DNA of 64,000 bases from Cypionkella sp. Lineage in GTDB: Bacteria; Pseudomonadota; Alphaproteobacteria; Rhodobacterales; Rhodobacteraceae. Below, one piece after another: positions 37,168 through 46,826 of this stretch. The translations under genes and the position numbers were made by a program. The notes below the pieces were generated by a model that ran no database searches, was not told the DNA's origin, and saw only the letters and a list, made by a program, of their open reading frames with translations. Each line of letters begins with the position of its first letter. Position 1 is the stretch's first letter. The stretch lies in assembly GCF_028290025.1 (NCBI RefSeq), contig NZ_JAQGKQ010000112.1, positions 89,900 to 153,899 of the forward strand, in the 5' to 3' direction.

Positions 37168-37230
37168 ATGATCGAACGCTACGTGGCCAAGAATGGGGAC
37201 ATGCAGACCCTATTCCTTCTTCAGCGATGA
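37168..37230 (+). other. Short orphan ORF, 20 codons (possible gene remnant)
   Basis: ATG 37168 opens a 20-codon frame, MIERYVAKNGDMQTLFLLQR, then TGA. It has no clear ribosome-binding site. It could be the 5' remnant of a gene lost when the cyclooxygenase-like gene arrived, or chance. No function can be assigned. Confidence 0.2.
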
Positions 37231-37361
37231 TGACGAGGCGTCCCAGAAAGTCTCCAACGTTTTCGAAGCGAGATTAAGGTGATTGCTTGGACTTGGAACG
37301 ATGGCGTCCCTGACGATTGGATCAAAGACCGAGATGCCAATCTGCCGTGCCTCGGCGCCTT

Positions 37362-38999
37362 TCAAATTGTCATGGTAGCGACATAGCTTTTGGTGTCGCT
37401 GCCCAGATTGCGGTTCAGCACATCCTGAAGCTTGCTTGTTGATTGGATGGCCTGCCACCCGGCCTGCCCGAAGGTCTGCGCGTTGAAGATATGCTCTGAC
37501 AGCAGCGGATTGGTCAGCGCCTGACTGAACGCATCCAGCGCCACCATGCGGCCGATCAGAGGGGGGACGGCGGCGCGGGGGGCTACATCCTCGGCGAACA
37601 GGCCGACGAAGAACTCCACCTTGTCTACATCGCCGTACAGCCGCTTGAGGATGTCCTGCCGGGCGGGGTCGCCAGTGATCTGGTTGAAGGCGCGGACCCG
37701 CCCGAAGCCCATCGCTGCGCGGTAGTCATTATAGGAGGCGAGCTGGTTCAGCCTCCCCTGCACCACCGAAGCCATCTCTACTTCAATCAGGAAGTCGGGC
37801 GTGTTCATCAGCCCCATGTTCCACGCGCGCTGACCGCAGGCGCGGGCCATCGCTGGACCTAAGCCCACGGCGGTCAGCAGCCACTGATCGAAGATGAACG
37901 CATCGGGTGGAACCGCAGTGTCGGCAATCTCGAAATGATCTGGCGTCAAGGAATGCCAGCGATACAGCAGGTTGAACTCAATCGGTATCCAGTTGGGCTT
38001 GTTCCACTGGGCGTGCCAGCAGACGGAAGGATCGGCGGAAATCTGGAAATAATAGGGTGAGATGTGGTTGATATATTCCTCAACCACGATCTTGATGAGA
38101 AGGGCGATGTTGACGTTGCGCGCGGTCTGGAACACTCGCTCGTCGTCCCAGGCCGGGTTATCAGCCTCCAACAGCCCGCACAGCCGGTTATGTTCCCGTA
38201 AAAACAGGGTGTTGAGCATCGCCGTATAGGGCGTGGTATTGGCCCGGTCGCCCGCAAAGGCAAACAAGGTCTGCTTGACCGCCTCGCCCCGTGCGGGGGG
38301 CACCCGGCTTAGGTATCGCTCGAACTTCAAGGGCGGGCGTAGAGCCGCAAACTCGGGTTTGATCGCGCCGCTCGCATCGTAAAGCTTGGGTGCGAAGACT
38401 TCGCCGCTGATCGGGTCAGTCTCAAACTTCAGCCGCCCCTTCTGACCCCGCGCTTCCGATTTCTCCCGGATGGCGTCACTTTCAGCACGGTTCAGGCCGT
38501 AAAGCGGGTTGAAGTCGATGTGATGCGAGGTGTTGGTTTTGCGGGTGTCGCGGGCGTCCGTCATCAAGAAGCCGTCGGTGAACCACTGGGCAAACGACAG
38601 GAACAGCACACTGGAATTCTCGGACTCGGTCTGCTGGCCTTTCGGCACGACAAACAGAGCGCGAACGTCCTCCAACGCTGGCAAAGCATCGGGCGTGGTT
38701 GCAGGCAGGTGACGACCGAACCAAGCCGTGTCCGTCATCATCTCCCACGAGGTATAGCCCGCCATTTCCTTCGCGCTGTCACCCTGCACGGCCATAGACC
38801 CATAGGGCGAGGGCCGGGTGCGGGCGCGCATCACCGCCCGATTTATGATGGCCTTGTTGGCGATCTTACGCAGGAACGGCACGGTCATGACGAAGTTCCA
38901 GAACGCCGGATAGTGGCTGAGCATATGCGCCTCGATCCGGTTCGAAAGGCCGTCCGCGCTGTTGTCACGCTCTGGGTGATCACGGGGTTGTCGTGGCAT
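37362..38999 (-). CDS. Cyclooxygenase (prostaglandin H synthase)-like haem peroxidase
   Basis: 545 residues of the animal haem peroxidase superfamily, closest by eye to animal COX. In COX-1 numbering I can place the membrane-binding helices (HYPAFWNFVMTVPFLRK), Arg120 (Arg96 in YTSWEMMTDTAWFGRHLP), Gln203 (Gln138), Tyr355 (Tyr316), catalytic Tyr385 (Tyr346) and proximal haem ligand His388 (His349, both in EFNLLYRWHS). LFLREHNRLC is also present. The distal His207 is Asp142, so peroxidase chemistry may be lost or altered. The EGF domain and a signal peptide are absent. ATG 38999 has GAAAGG seven bases upstream. It likely oxygenates fatty acids at the membrane. It stands alone between DUF1684 and murI. 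Confidence 0.88.
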   Translation of the reverse strand: MPRQPRDHPERDNSADGLSNRIEAHMLSHYPAFWNFVMTVPFLRKIANKAIINRAVMRARTRPSPYGSMAVQGDSAKEMAGYTSWEMMTDTAWFGRHLPATTPDALPALEDVRALFVVPKGQQTESENSSVLFLSFAQWFTDGFLMTDARDTRKTNTSHHIDFNPLYGLNRAESDAIREKSEARGQKGRLKFETDPISGEVFAPKLYDASGAIKPEFAALRPPLKFERYLSRVPPARGEAVKQTLFAFAGDRANTTPYTAMLNTLFLREHNRLCGLLEADNPAWDDERVFQTARNVNIALLIKIVVEEYINHISPYYFQISADPSVCWHAQWNKPNWIPIEFNLLYRWHSLTPDHFEIADTAVPPDAFIFDQWLLTAVGLGPAMARACGQRAWNMGLMNTPDFLIEVEMASVVQGRLNQLASYNDYRAAMGFGRVRAFNQITGDPARQDILKRLYGDVDKVEFFVGLFAEDVAPRAAVPPLIGRMVALDAFSQALTNPLLSEHIFNAQTFGQAGWQAIQSTSKLQDVLNRNLGSDTKSYVATMTI

Positions 39000-39258
39000 G
39001 GCGGGCCTTTCAAAGCATCTGCAATAAGCGGGCAGGATCAAAAAGAGGGTCTTAATCGAAAATGACTTGGCTGCATGGGGCGCTAGGATTGCGCGCCATG
39101 TCAACGGTGAAGGCCGGGGGGTGATGATAAAGATCGCGCAATGGTGCTTTCAGACGAATGCGAACAGTCCTGCGCCACCTATTATCTATGAAAGCAAAAA
39201 AAGCGAGTTGGTGGGTGATGTGAGTGGTGGCGCGTAAACTCAGCCCACACGGTCGAGC

Positions 39259-40071
39259 TTACGCGGCCTCGAACACCACTTTTTTGCGCAGGAATTGCGT
39301 GGCTTTGTTGGAGACGGAGGCGGCGTCTCCGGTGGTGATGAACTTGCTCTGCGTGCCCTGCCCTAGCATTTCGGGGCGGCGGGTCAGGTAGTCGGCGAGG
39401 CTTTCGGCTACTAGGTTGGCTTGGCTGTAGACTTTGACATCTGGACCCAGGGCTTCCGCGAAGGCTTTTTCCATCAGGGGGTAGTGGGTGCAGCCTAGGA
39501 CGGCGGCTTGGGGGTGAGGCATGCGACGTTTCAGGGCTTCGACATGGCTGCGCACGAGGGCTTCGGCGAGGATTTCGTCGCCTTGCTCGATGGCGTCCAC
39601 CACTCCGCCGCAGGGTTGGGCTTCGACATCGACGCCGATGGCGCGGAAGGCGAGTTCGCGTTGGAAGGCGCGGCTTGCTACGGTGGCGGGGGTGGCGAAC
39701 AGGGCGACGTGTTTGACGGAGACTTCGCGCGGCGGGGAGTTGTCACCCCATTGGCGTTCGGTGAGGGCTTCGATGAGGGGGACGAAGACTCCGAGGACGC
39801 GTTTTTCGGGCGGCAGCCAAGTTTCCTGCATCCGTTTCAGGGCGGCTGCCGAGGCGGTGTTGCAGGCGAGGATCACCAGATCGCAGCCTTCGGCCCACAG
39901 GCGTTCGACTGCGGCGCAGGTCAGGTTGAAAATGTCGTCATGGGTGCGCACGCCATAAGGCGCGTGGGCGTTGTCGCCGAAATAGATGAAGGAAGTGTCG
40001 GGGAGGCGTTTTTGCAGCGCGTCCAGCACTGTCAGCCCGCCAATGCCGCTGTCGAATACGCCTACTGCCAT
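39259..40071 (-). CDS. murI: Glutamate racemase
   Basis: 270 residues; supplies D-glutamate for peptidoglycan. [12 protein letters not shown] opens the protein, and the two catalytic Cys are in CNTASAAAL and [11 protein letters not shown] 40071 (MAVGVFDSG) is selected because the in-frame extension to 40155 overlaps the acyltransferase gene. It follows that gene by 40 bases and probably shares its transcript. Confidence 0.95.
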   Translation of the reverse strand: MAVGVFDSGIGGLTVLDALQKRLPDTSFIYFGDNAHAPYGVRTHDDIFNLTCAAVERLWAEGCDLVILACNTASAAALKRMQETWLPPEKRVLGVFVPLIEALTERQWGDNSPPREVSVKHVALFATPATVASRAFQRELAFRAIGVDVEAQPCGGVVDAIEQGDEILAEALVRSHVEALKRRMPHPQAAVLGCTHYPLMEKAFAEALGPDVKVYSQANLVAESLADYLTRRPEMLGQGTQSKFITTGDAASVSNKATQFLRKKVVFEAA

Positions 40072-40111
40072 CTTTGCCCCCTGCCCACTTTCGCAGTCTT
40101 TGGGCTGCGGT

Positions 40112-41071
40112 TTAGCGGGATTTGTATTTTGCCTCGAATTCGTAGCCGTGAGCATATGAGGGAATGGGGTGCGGCGAAAGGGCGTAGGTGGCTTGGCGCA
40201 GGGTTTCCATCATCGCAGTGGGGTCGGATTTTAGCGATTGGATGGTGGTGGAGGGGATCGGTTGGCCAATCACAAGGCGGACGGGGGTGTCGGTGCGGGA
40301 TTTGAACTCTTTCAACAACATCGCGAGGCGCAGGTTGCTGTGAATGCGCGAGGCGAGTTGGAACAGGCGGGAATTGTGGCCCTCAAAGTAAATCGGCACC
40401 ACGGTAGCGCCTGATTTGGCGATCATTTTGGCGGTGAAGTTGCGCCAAGATGGGTCCATCGGGCGGGAGAACGGTTTCAGAGAGGTCGAGACGGTGCCGC
40501 CGGGGAAGATGCCGATGGCACCACCTTGGGAGAGGTAGCTTAGGGCGGTGGCGCGGGTTTCCAGGTTGAGTTTGACGGCCTCTTTGGTTTCGTCAAACGA
40601 GATCGGCAGCAGGACTTTGTTCAGCGCTTCGGCGCGGCGGAACACGGCGTTGGACAGAATGCGGAAATCGCCCCGGACGGCATCTAGCAGGTGGCCCATC
40701 ATCAGGCCGTCGAGGATGCCGTAGGGGTGGTTGGCGATCAGCACTAGCGGGCCTGTGGTCGGGATATTGTCAAGCGCGCCTGCAATCAGGTCGAGCGAAA
40801 GGCCGTAGCGCTCGGGGATGACCTGCCAGAACGAGCGGCCTTGGGCTACTTCATTTTCATAGCCGGAGGCGCGGTCGATCAGGTGGCGGCGGCCTGAGAC
40901 ATTTTCCAGCACGCGGATCAGGGCGCGGCCGGAGCGGGTGCGGGCAGAGGTTGCGTAAGAGATGTCGCGGCTGATGTTGGTTTGCAGCATGTAAACCTCG
41001 GGGTTTGCGCCCGCGACATAGCCGGATTGCCGCAGCGTAATGGCTGTGCGTGACGCTGAAATGACACGCAT
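40112..41071 (-). CDS. Lysophospholipid acyltransferase family protein (PlsC-like)
   Basis: 319 residues with the acyltransferase HX4D motif as NHPYGILDG and the second block [10 protein letters not shown]. The family includes lysophosphatidate and ornithine-lipid acyltransferases; the exact acceptor is not clear. ATG 41071 gives the longest form, while ATG 40990 (MLQTNISRD) has a better GAGG ribosome-binding site and may be the true start. It is divergent from the LysR gene and upstream of murI. Confidence 0.85.
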   Translation of the reverse strand: MRVISASRTAITLRQSGYVAGANPEVYMLQTNISRDISYATSARTRSGRALIRVLENVSGRRHLIDRASGYENEVAQGRSFWQVIPERYGLSLDLIAGALDNIPTTGPLVLIANHPYGILDGLMMGHLLDAVRGDFRILSNAVFRRAEALNKVLLPISFDETKEAVKLNLETRATALSYLSQGGAIGIFPGGTVSTSLKPFSRPMDPSWRNFTAKMIAKSGATVVPIYFEGHNSRLFQLASRIHSNLRLAMLLKEFKSRTDTPVRLVIGQPIPSTTIQSLKSDPTAMMETLRQATYALSPHPIPSYAHGYEFEAKYKSR

Positions 41072-41188
41072 CGCGGCACGAGGCTAAGAATTAGGGGGAA
41101 GTTTAGCGGAATTACCCAGTTTACAGAGCCAAAATTGTGCATAGATAAGCAGGCTTATGTTAATTGGCGGAAATGTCTGAGGGGACTG

Positions 41189-42082
41189 ATGGACTGGGAT
41201 AAGCTGCGCATATTTCATGCGGTTGCCGAAAAGGGCAGCCTTACACATGCGGGTGATGTGCTGCATCTGTCGCAATCGGCGGTCAGTCGGCAAATTCGGG
41301 CGCTGGAGGAAAGCCTTTCGGTGACGCTGTTCCACCGCCATGCGCGCGGGTTGATCCTGACTGAACAGGGCGAGTTGCTGTATGATGCGACGCAAGCCAT
41401 GGTTAAGCGGCTGGACGCTACTGCAGCGCGGATACGGGATTCCGAGGATGAGGTGTTTGGCGAACTTAGGGTGACGACGACGACGGGGTTTGGCACGTTG
41501 TGGTTGGCTCCGAGATTGCCTGCTTTGTATAAGAAGTATCCCAGCCTGAAGATTGATCTGATGCTGGAGGAGCGGGTGCTCGATCTGCCTATGCGTGAGG
41601 CGGATGTGGCTATTCGGATGAAAGAGCCAAGCCAAGCCGATCTGATCCGCAAGCGGTTGATGAACATTCGGATGCGGCTTTATGCGACGCCGGAATATCT
41701 GGCGGAACACAGCACGCCGTTGACGATGGATGATTTCACCCAGCATCGGCTGATCTGTCAGCACGCGGGGACGGCGCAGGTCGCGGCGGGGGCAAATTTG
41801 GTGGCGGAGTTGATGGCGCACGACATCCCGTCAACGCTGACGGTGAATAACTATTTTGGCGTGTTGCAGGGGGTGTTGAACCATCTCGGCATCGGCGTGC
41901 TGCCGGATTATTTGACCGAAGATTTCCCGCATTTGGTGCGGGTGTTGCCCGAGACGGAATCGACGGAAGTGCCGGTGTTTCTGGCCTATCCTGAGGAGTT
42001 GCGGCATTCCAAGCGCGTGTCGGCATTTCGGGATTTCGTAACCGAGGAGATTTTCGCATTTCGCAAGCGTCAGCAACTGTAA
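41189..42082 (+). CDS. LysR-family transcriptional regulator
   Basis: 297 residues. An N-terminal winged helix (LRIFHAVAEKGSLTHAGDVL, then LSQSAVSRQIRALEE) and a C-terminal periplasmic-binding-like effector domain. ATG 41189 follows GAGGGG and is preferred over the in-frame 41135 start. It is divergent from the acyltransferase gene, a usual arrangement for a LysR target, but the ligand is unknown. A terminator follows 43 bases past the stop. Confidence 0.9.
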   Translation: MDWDKLRIFHAVAEKGSLTHAGDVLHLSQSAVSRQIRALEESLSVTLFHRHARGLILTEQGELLYDATQAMVKRLDATAARIRDSEDEVFGELRVTTTTGFGTLWLAPRLPALYKKYPSLKIDLMLEERVLDLPMREADVAIRMKEPSQADLIRKRLMNIRMRLYATPEYLAEHSTPLTMDDFTQHRLICQHAGTAQVAAGANLVAELMAHDIPSTLTVNNYFGVLQGVLNHLGIGVLPDYLTEDFPHLVRVLPETESTEVPVFLAYPEELRHSKRVSAFRDFVTEEIFAFRKRQQL

Positions 42083-42124
42083 CAGTAAGCGGTTGCAACA
42101 TTGCTGTTCGGCTCTGAGCGGACT

Positions 42125-42155
42125 AAGCCCCTCCCCGGTTGGGTGGGGCTTTTTC
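42125..42155 (+). terminator. Intrinsic terminator after the LysR gene
   Basis: AAGCCCC pairs with GGGGCTT, with further inner CCCC/GGG pairing, followed by TTTTT. Confidence 0.85.
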
Positions 42156-42252
42156 GGTAGTGGCTTGGTTTCGCTTGGTTATAAATTGACCAGATGATCA
42201 AAGCTATGCGCGGGACGCATAACGGCATTGCCCGTTTTCAGTGTGATCAATA

Positions 42253-42279
42253 TTGAGGCACATCGCGCATCAGTATACA
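42253..42279 (+). promoter_or_regulatory. Candidate promoter of the second small RNA
   Basis: TTGAGG at 42253-42258 and TATACA at 42274-42279 with a 15-base spacer, which is shorter than ideal. The implied start is near 42285. Confidence 0.3.
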
Positions 42280-42284
42280 CACCG

Positions 42285-42368
42285 CCTTGAAGCAGCCGTT
42301 GAGTTCGCTCTGGTTGCTTCATACCTCCCTGTTGGACTCGGCCGAGCGAAAGCTCGGCCATTTTTTTT
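42285..42368 (+). ncRNA. Candidate small RNA with CCUCCCU motif and GAAA-loop terminator
   Basis: About 84 nucleotides with no ORF of merit. CCTCCCT at 42324-42330 is complementary to Shine-Dalgarno sequences, and it is followed by a perfect 8-base-pair terminator stem (GGCCGAGC/GCTCGGCC, loop GAAA) and eight T. CU-rich, anti-SD small RNAs such as the CcsR group are known in Rhodobacter, but I cannot show homology. The preceding LysR terminator implies an independent transcript. Confidence 0.5.
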
Positions 42369-42532
42369 GGCGGGCGCGCATTAATTCACGGACGCGGAAA
42401 TTTCACAACAAAAATTAAACGATTACCGCAAGATTTTGTTGGCATTTCGGGCAGCAACTGCCTAGGGGTGCTGTCATGGCATTACGGCCATGTACTTCTA
42501 CCCATTTTCACTAAACGACCTTGGAGGTCATT

Positions 42533-43798
42533 TTGACTAAAATTTTATACGCAAACGATATCGGTGCTGACACTCGTGCCACACTGTCACAATCAGGCGA
42601 ATCTCTGATCGTTTTGAACGGCGTCACGATTGGCGCTACATCAGGCGACGCGATCGAGCTCAATGGCAACGCGATGAGGGTTACTGTTAACGGTTCGGTA
42701 TTTGCTGCCAACTCCGGCATTACGGTCGGCGATCAGAAATCCAGTGGAGACGAAGTTTTCATCGGTCGCAGCGGTTCGATTACTGCTGGCGGCACGGGCG
42801 GCGTCACAATTTTCAACGCCGGGACACATGTCACCAATCTGGGTGAAATTACTGGTGATTATGCCGCGATCTATGTCGCTGCAAACGCAGGCAACGCAGT
42901 CACAATATTGAACGACGGCACCATGTTCGGTGGAGCGAATGCGATTTATAACAGCTTTTCATCGAAGGTGGTGATAACAAACACCGGTTCGATCTTTGCT
43001 GGTAGTGGGCACTCTTTCGCGTCATCTGACAACAGCACATCCCAAGACATCATTCTGAACCGTGGTTCTATGACCGGCGACATTATGTTCGCACTGGGCG
43101 ATGATACCTATGACGGACGTGGCGGCACCATTGATGGCACGGTTTATGGCGGCGGCGGCAGCGACACTTTCATCGCGGGGCTCTCCGAGGAAACCTTCGA
43201 CGGCGGCGCTGGCACTGACGTTCTGGACTTCTCTAAGTCCGGCAAGCTTACGGTAAGTCTTGCCAACGGCATACAAAACACCGGCGCGGCTGATGGCGAC
43301 ACCTATACGGGCATCGAAAATGTCAAAGGCTCGCTGTACGGCGATGACAAGATTTACGGCGACGCTGGAGCGAACGCGCTTTATGGTCAAGGCGGCAATG
43401 ATGTCTTGAGCGGTGGTGCTGGCAAGGACAGGCTGGTTGGCGGCGTGGGCACCGATGCGCTGACCGGTGGAATGGGCGACGATTCTTTTGTATTCAATTC
43501 CACGGCGGAGTCCGGCGACAAGATAACCGACTTTTCGGCAGCCACCGGCAACAACGACTTTTTTCAGATCAAGGCTTCGGCCTTTGGCGGCGGTCTTACG
43601 GTGGGCGCTCTGGACCATTTGGAGTTTCAGGTAAGCAACGGTCACGTCGCAGCGAATAACAGCATCCGGTTCATTTTTGACACCGCCGATACGACGCTGT
43701 GGTTTGACGCCAATGGTAAGGCTGCCGGTGGGCTTACGATGGTGGCCGATTTGCAAGCGAATGCAGTGATGGGCTTCGCGGACATTATGCTGGTCTAA
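42533..43798 (+). CDS. RTX-type calcium-binding secreted protein with beta-helix N-terminal region
   Basis: 421 residues. The first 200 residues are short Ile/Asn/Gly repeats (INxGxIxG-like) typical of a right-handed beta-helix; residues 210-310 contain RTX nonapeptides ([30 protein letters not shown]); and a C-terminal beta-roll plus export region follows. There is no Sec signal, so type I export is likely. The start is TTG 42533, five bases after a perfect GGAGG. Export genes are not adjacent. Confidence 0.82.
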   Translation: MTKILYANDIGADTRATLSQSGESLIVLNGVTIGATSGDAIELNGNAMRVTVNGSVFAANSGITVGDQKSSGDEVFIGRSGSITAGGTGGVTIFNAGTHVTNLGEITGDYAAIYVAANAGNAVTILNDGTMFGGANAIYNSFSSKVVITNTGSIFAGSGHSFASSDNSTSQDIILNRGSMTGDIMFALGDDTYDGRGGTIDGTVYGGGGSDTFIAGLSEETFDGGAGTDVLDFSKSGKLTVSLANGIQNTGAADGDTYTGIENVKGSLYGDDKIYGDAGANALYGQGGNDVLSGGAGKDRLVGGVGTDALTGGMGDDSFVFNSTAESGDKITDFSAATGNNDFFQIKASAFGGGLTVGALDHLEFQVSNGHVAANNSIRFIFDTADTTLWFDANGKAAGGLTMVADLQANAVMGFADIMLV

Positions 43799-43809
43799 GG
43801 CTGCAGGAA

Positions 43810-43837
43810 GCCGGGGGCACTTGGTAGTGCCCCCGGC
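43810..43837 (+). terminator. Strong hairpin after the RTX gene
   Basis: GCCGGGGGCAC pairs perfectly with GTGCCCCCGGC (11 base pairs, loop TTGGTA). It lacks a T-run, so it may act with Rho or as a 3' stabiliser. Confidence 0.6.
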
Positions 43838-43854
43838 CCATCCGAGAAAGAACT

Positions 43855-44004
43855 ATGCGGGTGGCGAAGGTCATCCGGCTCCGATTTATCGCTCTCAAAA
43901 GACGCTGGACACGCACCAAAACGCGTTTGCTGGATGATTATTCGCGACGTTGGCATAATTTTTGGCTTTGCATCGCGGCTATGACAAGCCGCCCCTTTCA
44001 CTGA
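43855..44004 (+). CDS. Possible small basic protein, 49 residues
   Basis: ATG 43855 is preceded by GAGAAAG and opens a 50-codon frame rich in Arg/Lys, starting [20 protein letters not shown]. It lies between the RTX hairpin and purL. No homologue is recalled. It may be a true small protein or chance. Confidence 0.25.
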   Translation: MRVAKVIRLRFIALKRRWTRTKTRLLDDYSRRWHNFWLCIAAMTSRPFH

Positions 44005-44053
44005 CCGCTCGCTTGTCCTAATACCCGGCCAACCCCGCTTTAGGAGAACGCCC

Positions 44054-46213
44054 GTGACCGAGCCCGAAATCACCCCGGACCTGATTGCCAAGCACGGGAT
44101 GAAGCCCGACGAATATCAGCGGCTGCTGGAGATCATCGGGCGAGAGCCTTCGTTCACCGAGTTGGGGATTTTCTCGGCGATGTGGAATGAGCATTGCAGC
44201 TATAAGTCGTCGAAGAAGTGGCTGCGGACGTTGCCGACCACCGGGCCACAGGTGATTTGCGGGCCGGGCGAGAACGCCGGCGTTGTCGACATTGGCGATG
44301 GGCAGGCGGTGATCTTCAAGATGGAGTCGCATAACCACCCATCATATATCGAGCCGCATCAGGGCGCTGCCACGGGCGTTGGCGGGATTTTGCGCGATGT
44401 GTTCACCATGGGAGCGCGGCCGATTGCGGCGATGAACTCGCTGTCGTTTGGCGTGCCGTCGCATCCGAAAACCAGCTATCTGGTGAAGGGCGTGGTTGAG
44501 GGCGTCGGGTCTTATGGCAATGCGTTTGGGGTTCCGACGGTTGCGGGCGAGGTGCGGTTTCACAAAAGCTATAACGGCAACTGTCTGGTGAACGCGTTCG
44601 CGGCGGGCTTGGCGGATGCGGACAAGATTTTCTACTCGGTGGCGTCTGGTGTGGGGATGCCGGTGGTGTATCTGGGCGCTAAAACCGGGCGCGACGGGGT
44701 TGGCGGGGCGACGATGGCCAGCGCCGAGTTTGACGATACGATTGAGGATAAGCGCCCTACCGTGCAGGTTGGCGACCCCTTCACCGAAAAGCGCCTGCTC
44801 GAGGCTTGTCTGGAGTTAATGGCTTCGGGCGCGGTGATTTCGATACAAGATATGGGGGCTGCGGGGCTGACCTGTTCAGCGGTCGAGATGGGCGATAAGG
44901 GCGGCTTGGGGATCAAGTTGCAGCTGGATGCGGTGCCTCAGCGTGAGACCAATATGACGGCGTATGAGATGATGCTGTCGGAGAGCCAAGAGCGGATGCT
45001 GATGGTTCTGAAGCCGGAACTGGAAGACGTGGCGCGGGCGATTTTCGTGAAATGGGATCTGGATTTCGCGATTGTTGGCGAGACTATTCCTGAGGATCGC
45101 TTCCTGATCCTGCACGGCAATGAGGTGAAGGCGGATCTGCCGCTGTCTAAGTTGTCGTCAAGTGCGCCGGAATATGATCGGCCTTGGGTGGAGACTCCGG
45201 CAGCTTTGCCGTTGGGTGAGGTGCCTGTGATAGGAGCCATTGCGGGGCTGCGGGCTTTGATCGGCTCACCTAACTATGCGCAGAAGGCTTGGGTTTACGA
45301 GCAGTATGACAGCATGGTGGGGGCGGATACGGTGGTGGCTCCGGGGGCTGGTGCGGGGGTGGTTCGGGTGCATGGCACGGGCAAGGCGCTGGCGTTTACC
45401 TCTGATGTGACGCCGCGCTATGTCAAGGCGAACCCATTTGAGGGGGGTAAGCAGGCGGTGGCGGAAGCCTATCGCAACCTGATCGCGGTGGGTGCTAAGC
45501 CGTTGGCGACGACAGACAATCTGAACTTCGGCAACCCGGAAAAGCCCGAGATTATGGGGCAGTTGGTGGGGGCGATCAAGGGCATTGGCGCGGCTGTGCT
45601 GGCGCTGGACATGCCGATCGTGTCGGGCAACGTCAGTCTTTATAATGAGACGGATGGCTCGGGGATTCTGCCGACGCCGACGATTGGCGCGGTGGGGATT
45701 TTGGCCTCGCTCGACGATCTGATCTCGGGGCGGCCTGTGGCGGGTGATGTGGCACTGGTGGTTGGTGAGACGTTTGGGCATCTCGGGCAGTCGGCGCTGC
45801 TGGCTGAGGCGTTTGGGATTGAAGCCGGGGATGCTCCGTCGGTTGATCTGGCTGCCGAGAAGGCGCATGGCGATTTCATTCTGGCGAACCGGAAGGCCAT
45901 CCGGGCTTGCACCGATCTGGCGGATGGTGGGCTTGGGTTGGCGGCGTTTGAGATGGCAGAGGGCGCGGGGCTTGGGATTGCTTTGACCCATGGCGATATT
46001 GCGACGCTGTTTGGCGAGGATCAGGCGCGGTATCTGGTGGCAGTCGATGAGGCTGGAGCGGCTAAGTTGGAGGCTGCGGCATTGCTAGGCAGTGTTGAGG
46101 TGATCCGTGTTGGTCGCTTTGGCGGTGACGTAGTGGATTTCGGCGGCGATCAGGCCAGCTTGGCGGAATTGTCGAACCTTTATCGTGGGGCGTTTGAGAA
46201 GGCGGTCGGCTAG
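44054..46213 (+). CDS. purL: Phosphoribosylformylglycinamidine synthase subunit PurL
   Basis: 719-residue small-type PurL, the ATP-dependent synthase part of FGAM synthase in purine synthesis; it requires separate PurS and Pur[24 protein letters not shown] (catalytic His) and [11 protein letters not shown] are clear. It starts with GTG 44054 after AGGAGAA. It leads a run with bolA, an unknown small membrane protein and grxD. purS and purQ are not in the window. Confidence 0.96.
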   Translation: MTEPEITPDLIAKHGMKPDEYQRLLEIIGREPSFTELGIFSAMWNEHCSYKSSKKWLRTLPTTGPQVICGPGENAGVVDIGDGQAVIFKMESHNHPSYIEPHQGAATGVGGILRDVFTMGARPIAAMNSLSFGVPSHPKTSYLVKGVVEGVGSYGNAFGVPTVAGEVRFHKSYNGNCLVNAFAAGLADADKIFYSVASGVGMPVVYLGAKTGRDGVGGATMASAEFDDTIEDKRPTVQVGDPFTEKRLLEACLELMASGAVISIQDMGAAGLTCSAVEMGDKGGLGIKLQLDAVPQRETNMTAYEMMLSESQERMLMVLKPELEDVARAIFVKWDLDFAIVGETIPEDRFLILHGNEVKADLPLSKLSSSAPEYDRPWVETPAALPLGEVPVIGAIAGLRALIGSPNYAQKAWVYEQYDSMVGADTVVAPGAGAGVVRVHGTGKALAFTSDVTPRYVKANPFEGGKQAVAEAYRNLIAVGAKPLATTDNLNFGNPEKPEIMGQLVGAIKGIGAAVLALDMPIVSGNVSLYNETDGSGILPTPTIGAVGILASLDDLISGRPVAGDVALVVGETFGHLGQSALLAEAFGIEAGDAPSVDLAAEKAHGDFILANRKAIRACTDLADGGLGLAAFEMAEGAGLGIALTHGDIATLFGEDQARYLVAVDEAGAAKLEAAALLGSVEVIRVGRFGGDVVDFGGDQASLAELSNLYRGAFEKAVG

Positions 46214-46282
46214 CTTACGCTGACCCCTTGCGGCGTCCCTGCCCCGGGCTTACATTTGGCGAGAACTGTCCAGGAGTGCGCA

Positions 46283-46519
46283 ATGGCGATTGAAGCCCAT
46301 GATATCGAAGCGTTGATCCGCGCGGCGTTCCCGAATGCCGTTATCACCGTGCAGGGCGACGACGGCGCGCATTTCTCGGCTGAGGTGATTGATGCCAGCT
46401 TCAAAGGTATGAACCGGGTGCAACAACAGCGCGCGGTTTATGCGAGTTTGAAGGGCAAGATGGACGGGCCAAGCGGCGCGCTGCATGCGCTGGCCCTGAC
46501 GACGAAAGCGCCGGAGTGA
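46283..46519 (+). CDS. bolA: BolA family protein (IbaG-like)
   Basis: 78 residues with the class II KH-like fold. The VTVQGDDGAHFSAEVIDASF region and RVQQQRAVYASL helix are typical, and a Cys/His ligand position is supplied by the conserved His in GAHF. It binds Fe-S clusters with CGFS glutaredoxins. ATG 46283 follows AGGAG. Its TGA is one base before the next ATG. Confidence 0.92.
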   Translation: MAIEAHDIEALIRAAFPNAVITVQGDDGAHFSAEVIDASFKGMNRVQQQRAVYASLKGKMDGPSGALHALALTTKAPE

Positions 46520-46520
46520 G

Positions 46521-46826
46521 ATGGAACAACCGCTGACATGGCTTGATTGGGTATATGTCGGGGTCGGCACGGGACTGCTTTTCGTCGGCTTGGTTTTTTG
46601 GTCGATACTGGGCCACCTCCCCATTAAACCTAAACGCAGCAAGTTTGATTGGCAGCCTGATTTAGAGTTACCTGCTGACGTGCATGTTTTGGGCAGTGAG
46701 TATCCTCAGAGAGACGGAGCATTTTTGCGGTATTTGGTGAAGCGAACTTACACCGTGCCGAAAGATCCCGAAGAATATGCAAAGATTTTCGTTCCGACGA
46801 AAGACAGAAAAGGAAGCGCAGAATGA
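46521..46826 (+). CDS. Small single-pass membrane protein between bolA and grxD
   Basis: 101 residues. An N-terminal span at about residues 10-30 ([20 protein letters not shown]) is followed by a basic [11 protein letters not shown] stretch and a soluble region with a [17 protein letters not shown] segment. It starts one base after bolA and overlaps the grxD ATG by four bases (ATGA), so all three are coupled. I do not recognise a family. A link to Fe-S handling is inferred from the context only. Confidence 0.7.
   Translation: MEQPLTWLDWVYVGVGTGLLFVGLVFWSILGHLPIKPKRSKFDWQPDLELPADVHVLGSEYPQRDGAFLRYLVKRTYTVPKDPEEYAKIFVPTKDRKGSAE

Larger units (their letters stand above)
36950..37361. other. Intergenic region between the DUF1684 and cyclooxygenase-like genes
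   Basis: About 410 bases, more AT-rich than the surroundings at 37030-37090. It holds an inverted repeat at 37013, a CtrA-like palindrome at 37068 and a 20-codon ORF at 37168-37230. Nothing else is recognisable. The minus-strand ORF at 37210-37458 overlaps the 3' end of the cyclooxygenase-like gene and is a shadow. Confidence 0.5.
42083..42532. other. Intergenic region between the LysR and RTX genes
   Basis: 450 bases. It holds the LysR terminator, the candidate promoter and small RNA described above and, from 42369, the RTX gene leader with a good GGAGG at 42523. No protein gene is supported. Confidence 0.6.

Noticed and set aside
37210..37458. 82-codon minus-strand ORF downstream of the cyclooxygenase-like gene
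   Set aside because: It overlaps the 3' end of that gene in another frame and has no ribosome-binding site or recognisable content.
39124..39237. 37-codon plus-strand ORF between the cyclooxygenase-like gene and murI
   Set aside because: No Shine-Dalgarno sequence and no hydrophobic or conserved pattern; most likely chance.
45266..45991. 241-codon minus-strand ORF inside purL
   Set aside because: Antisense shadow; rich in Arg, His and Gln and without any motif.
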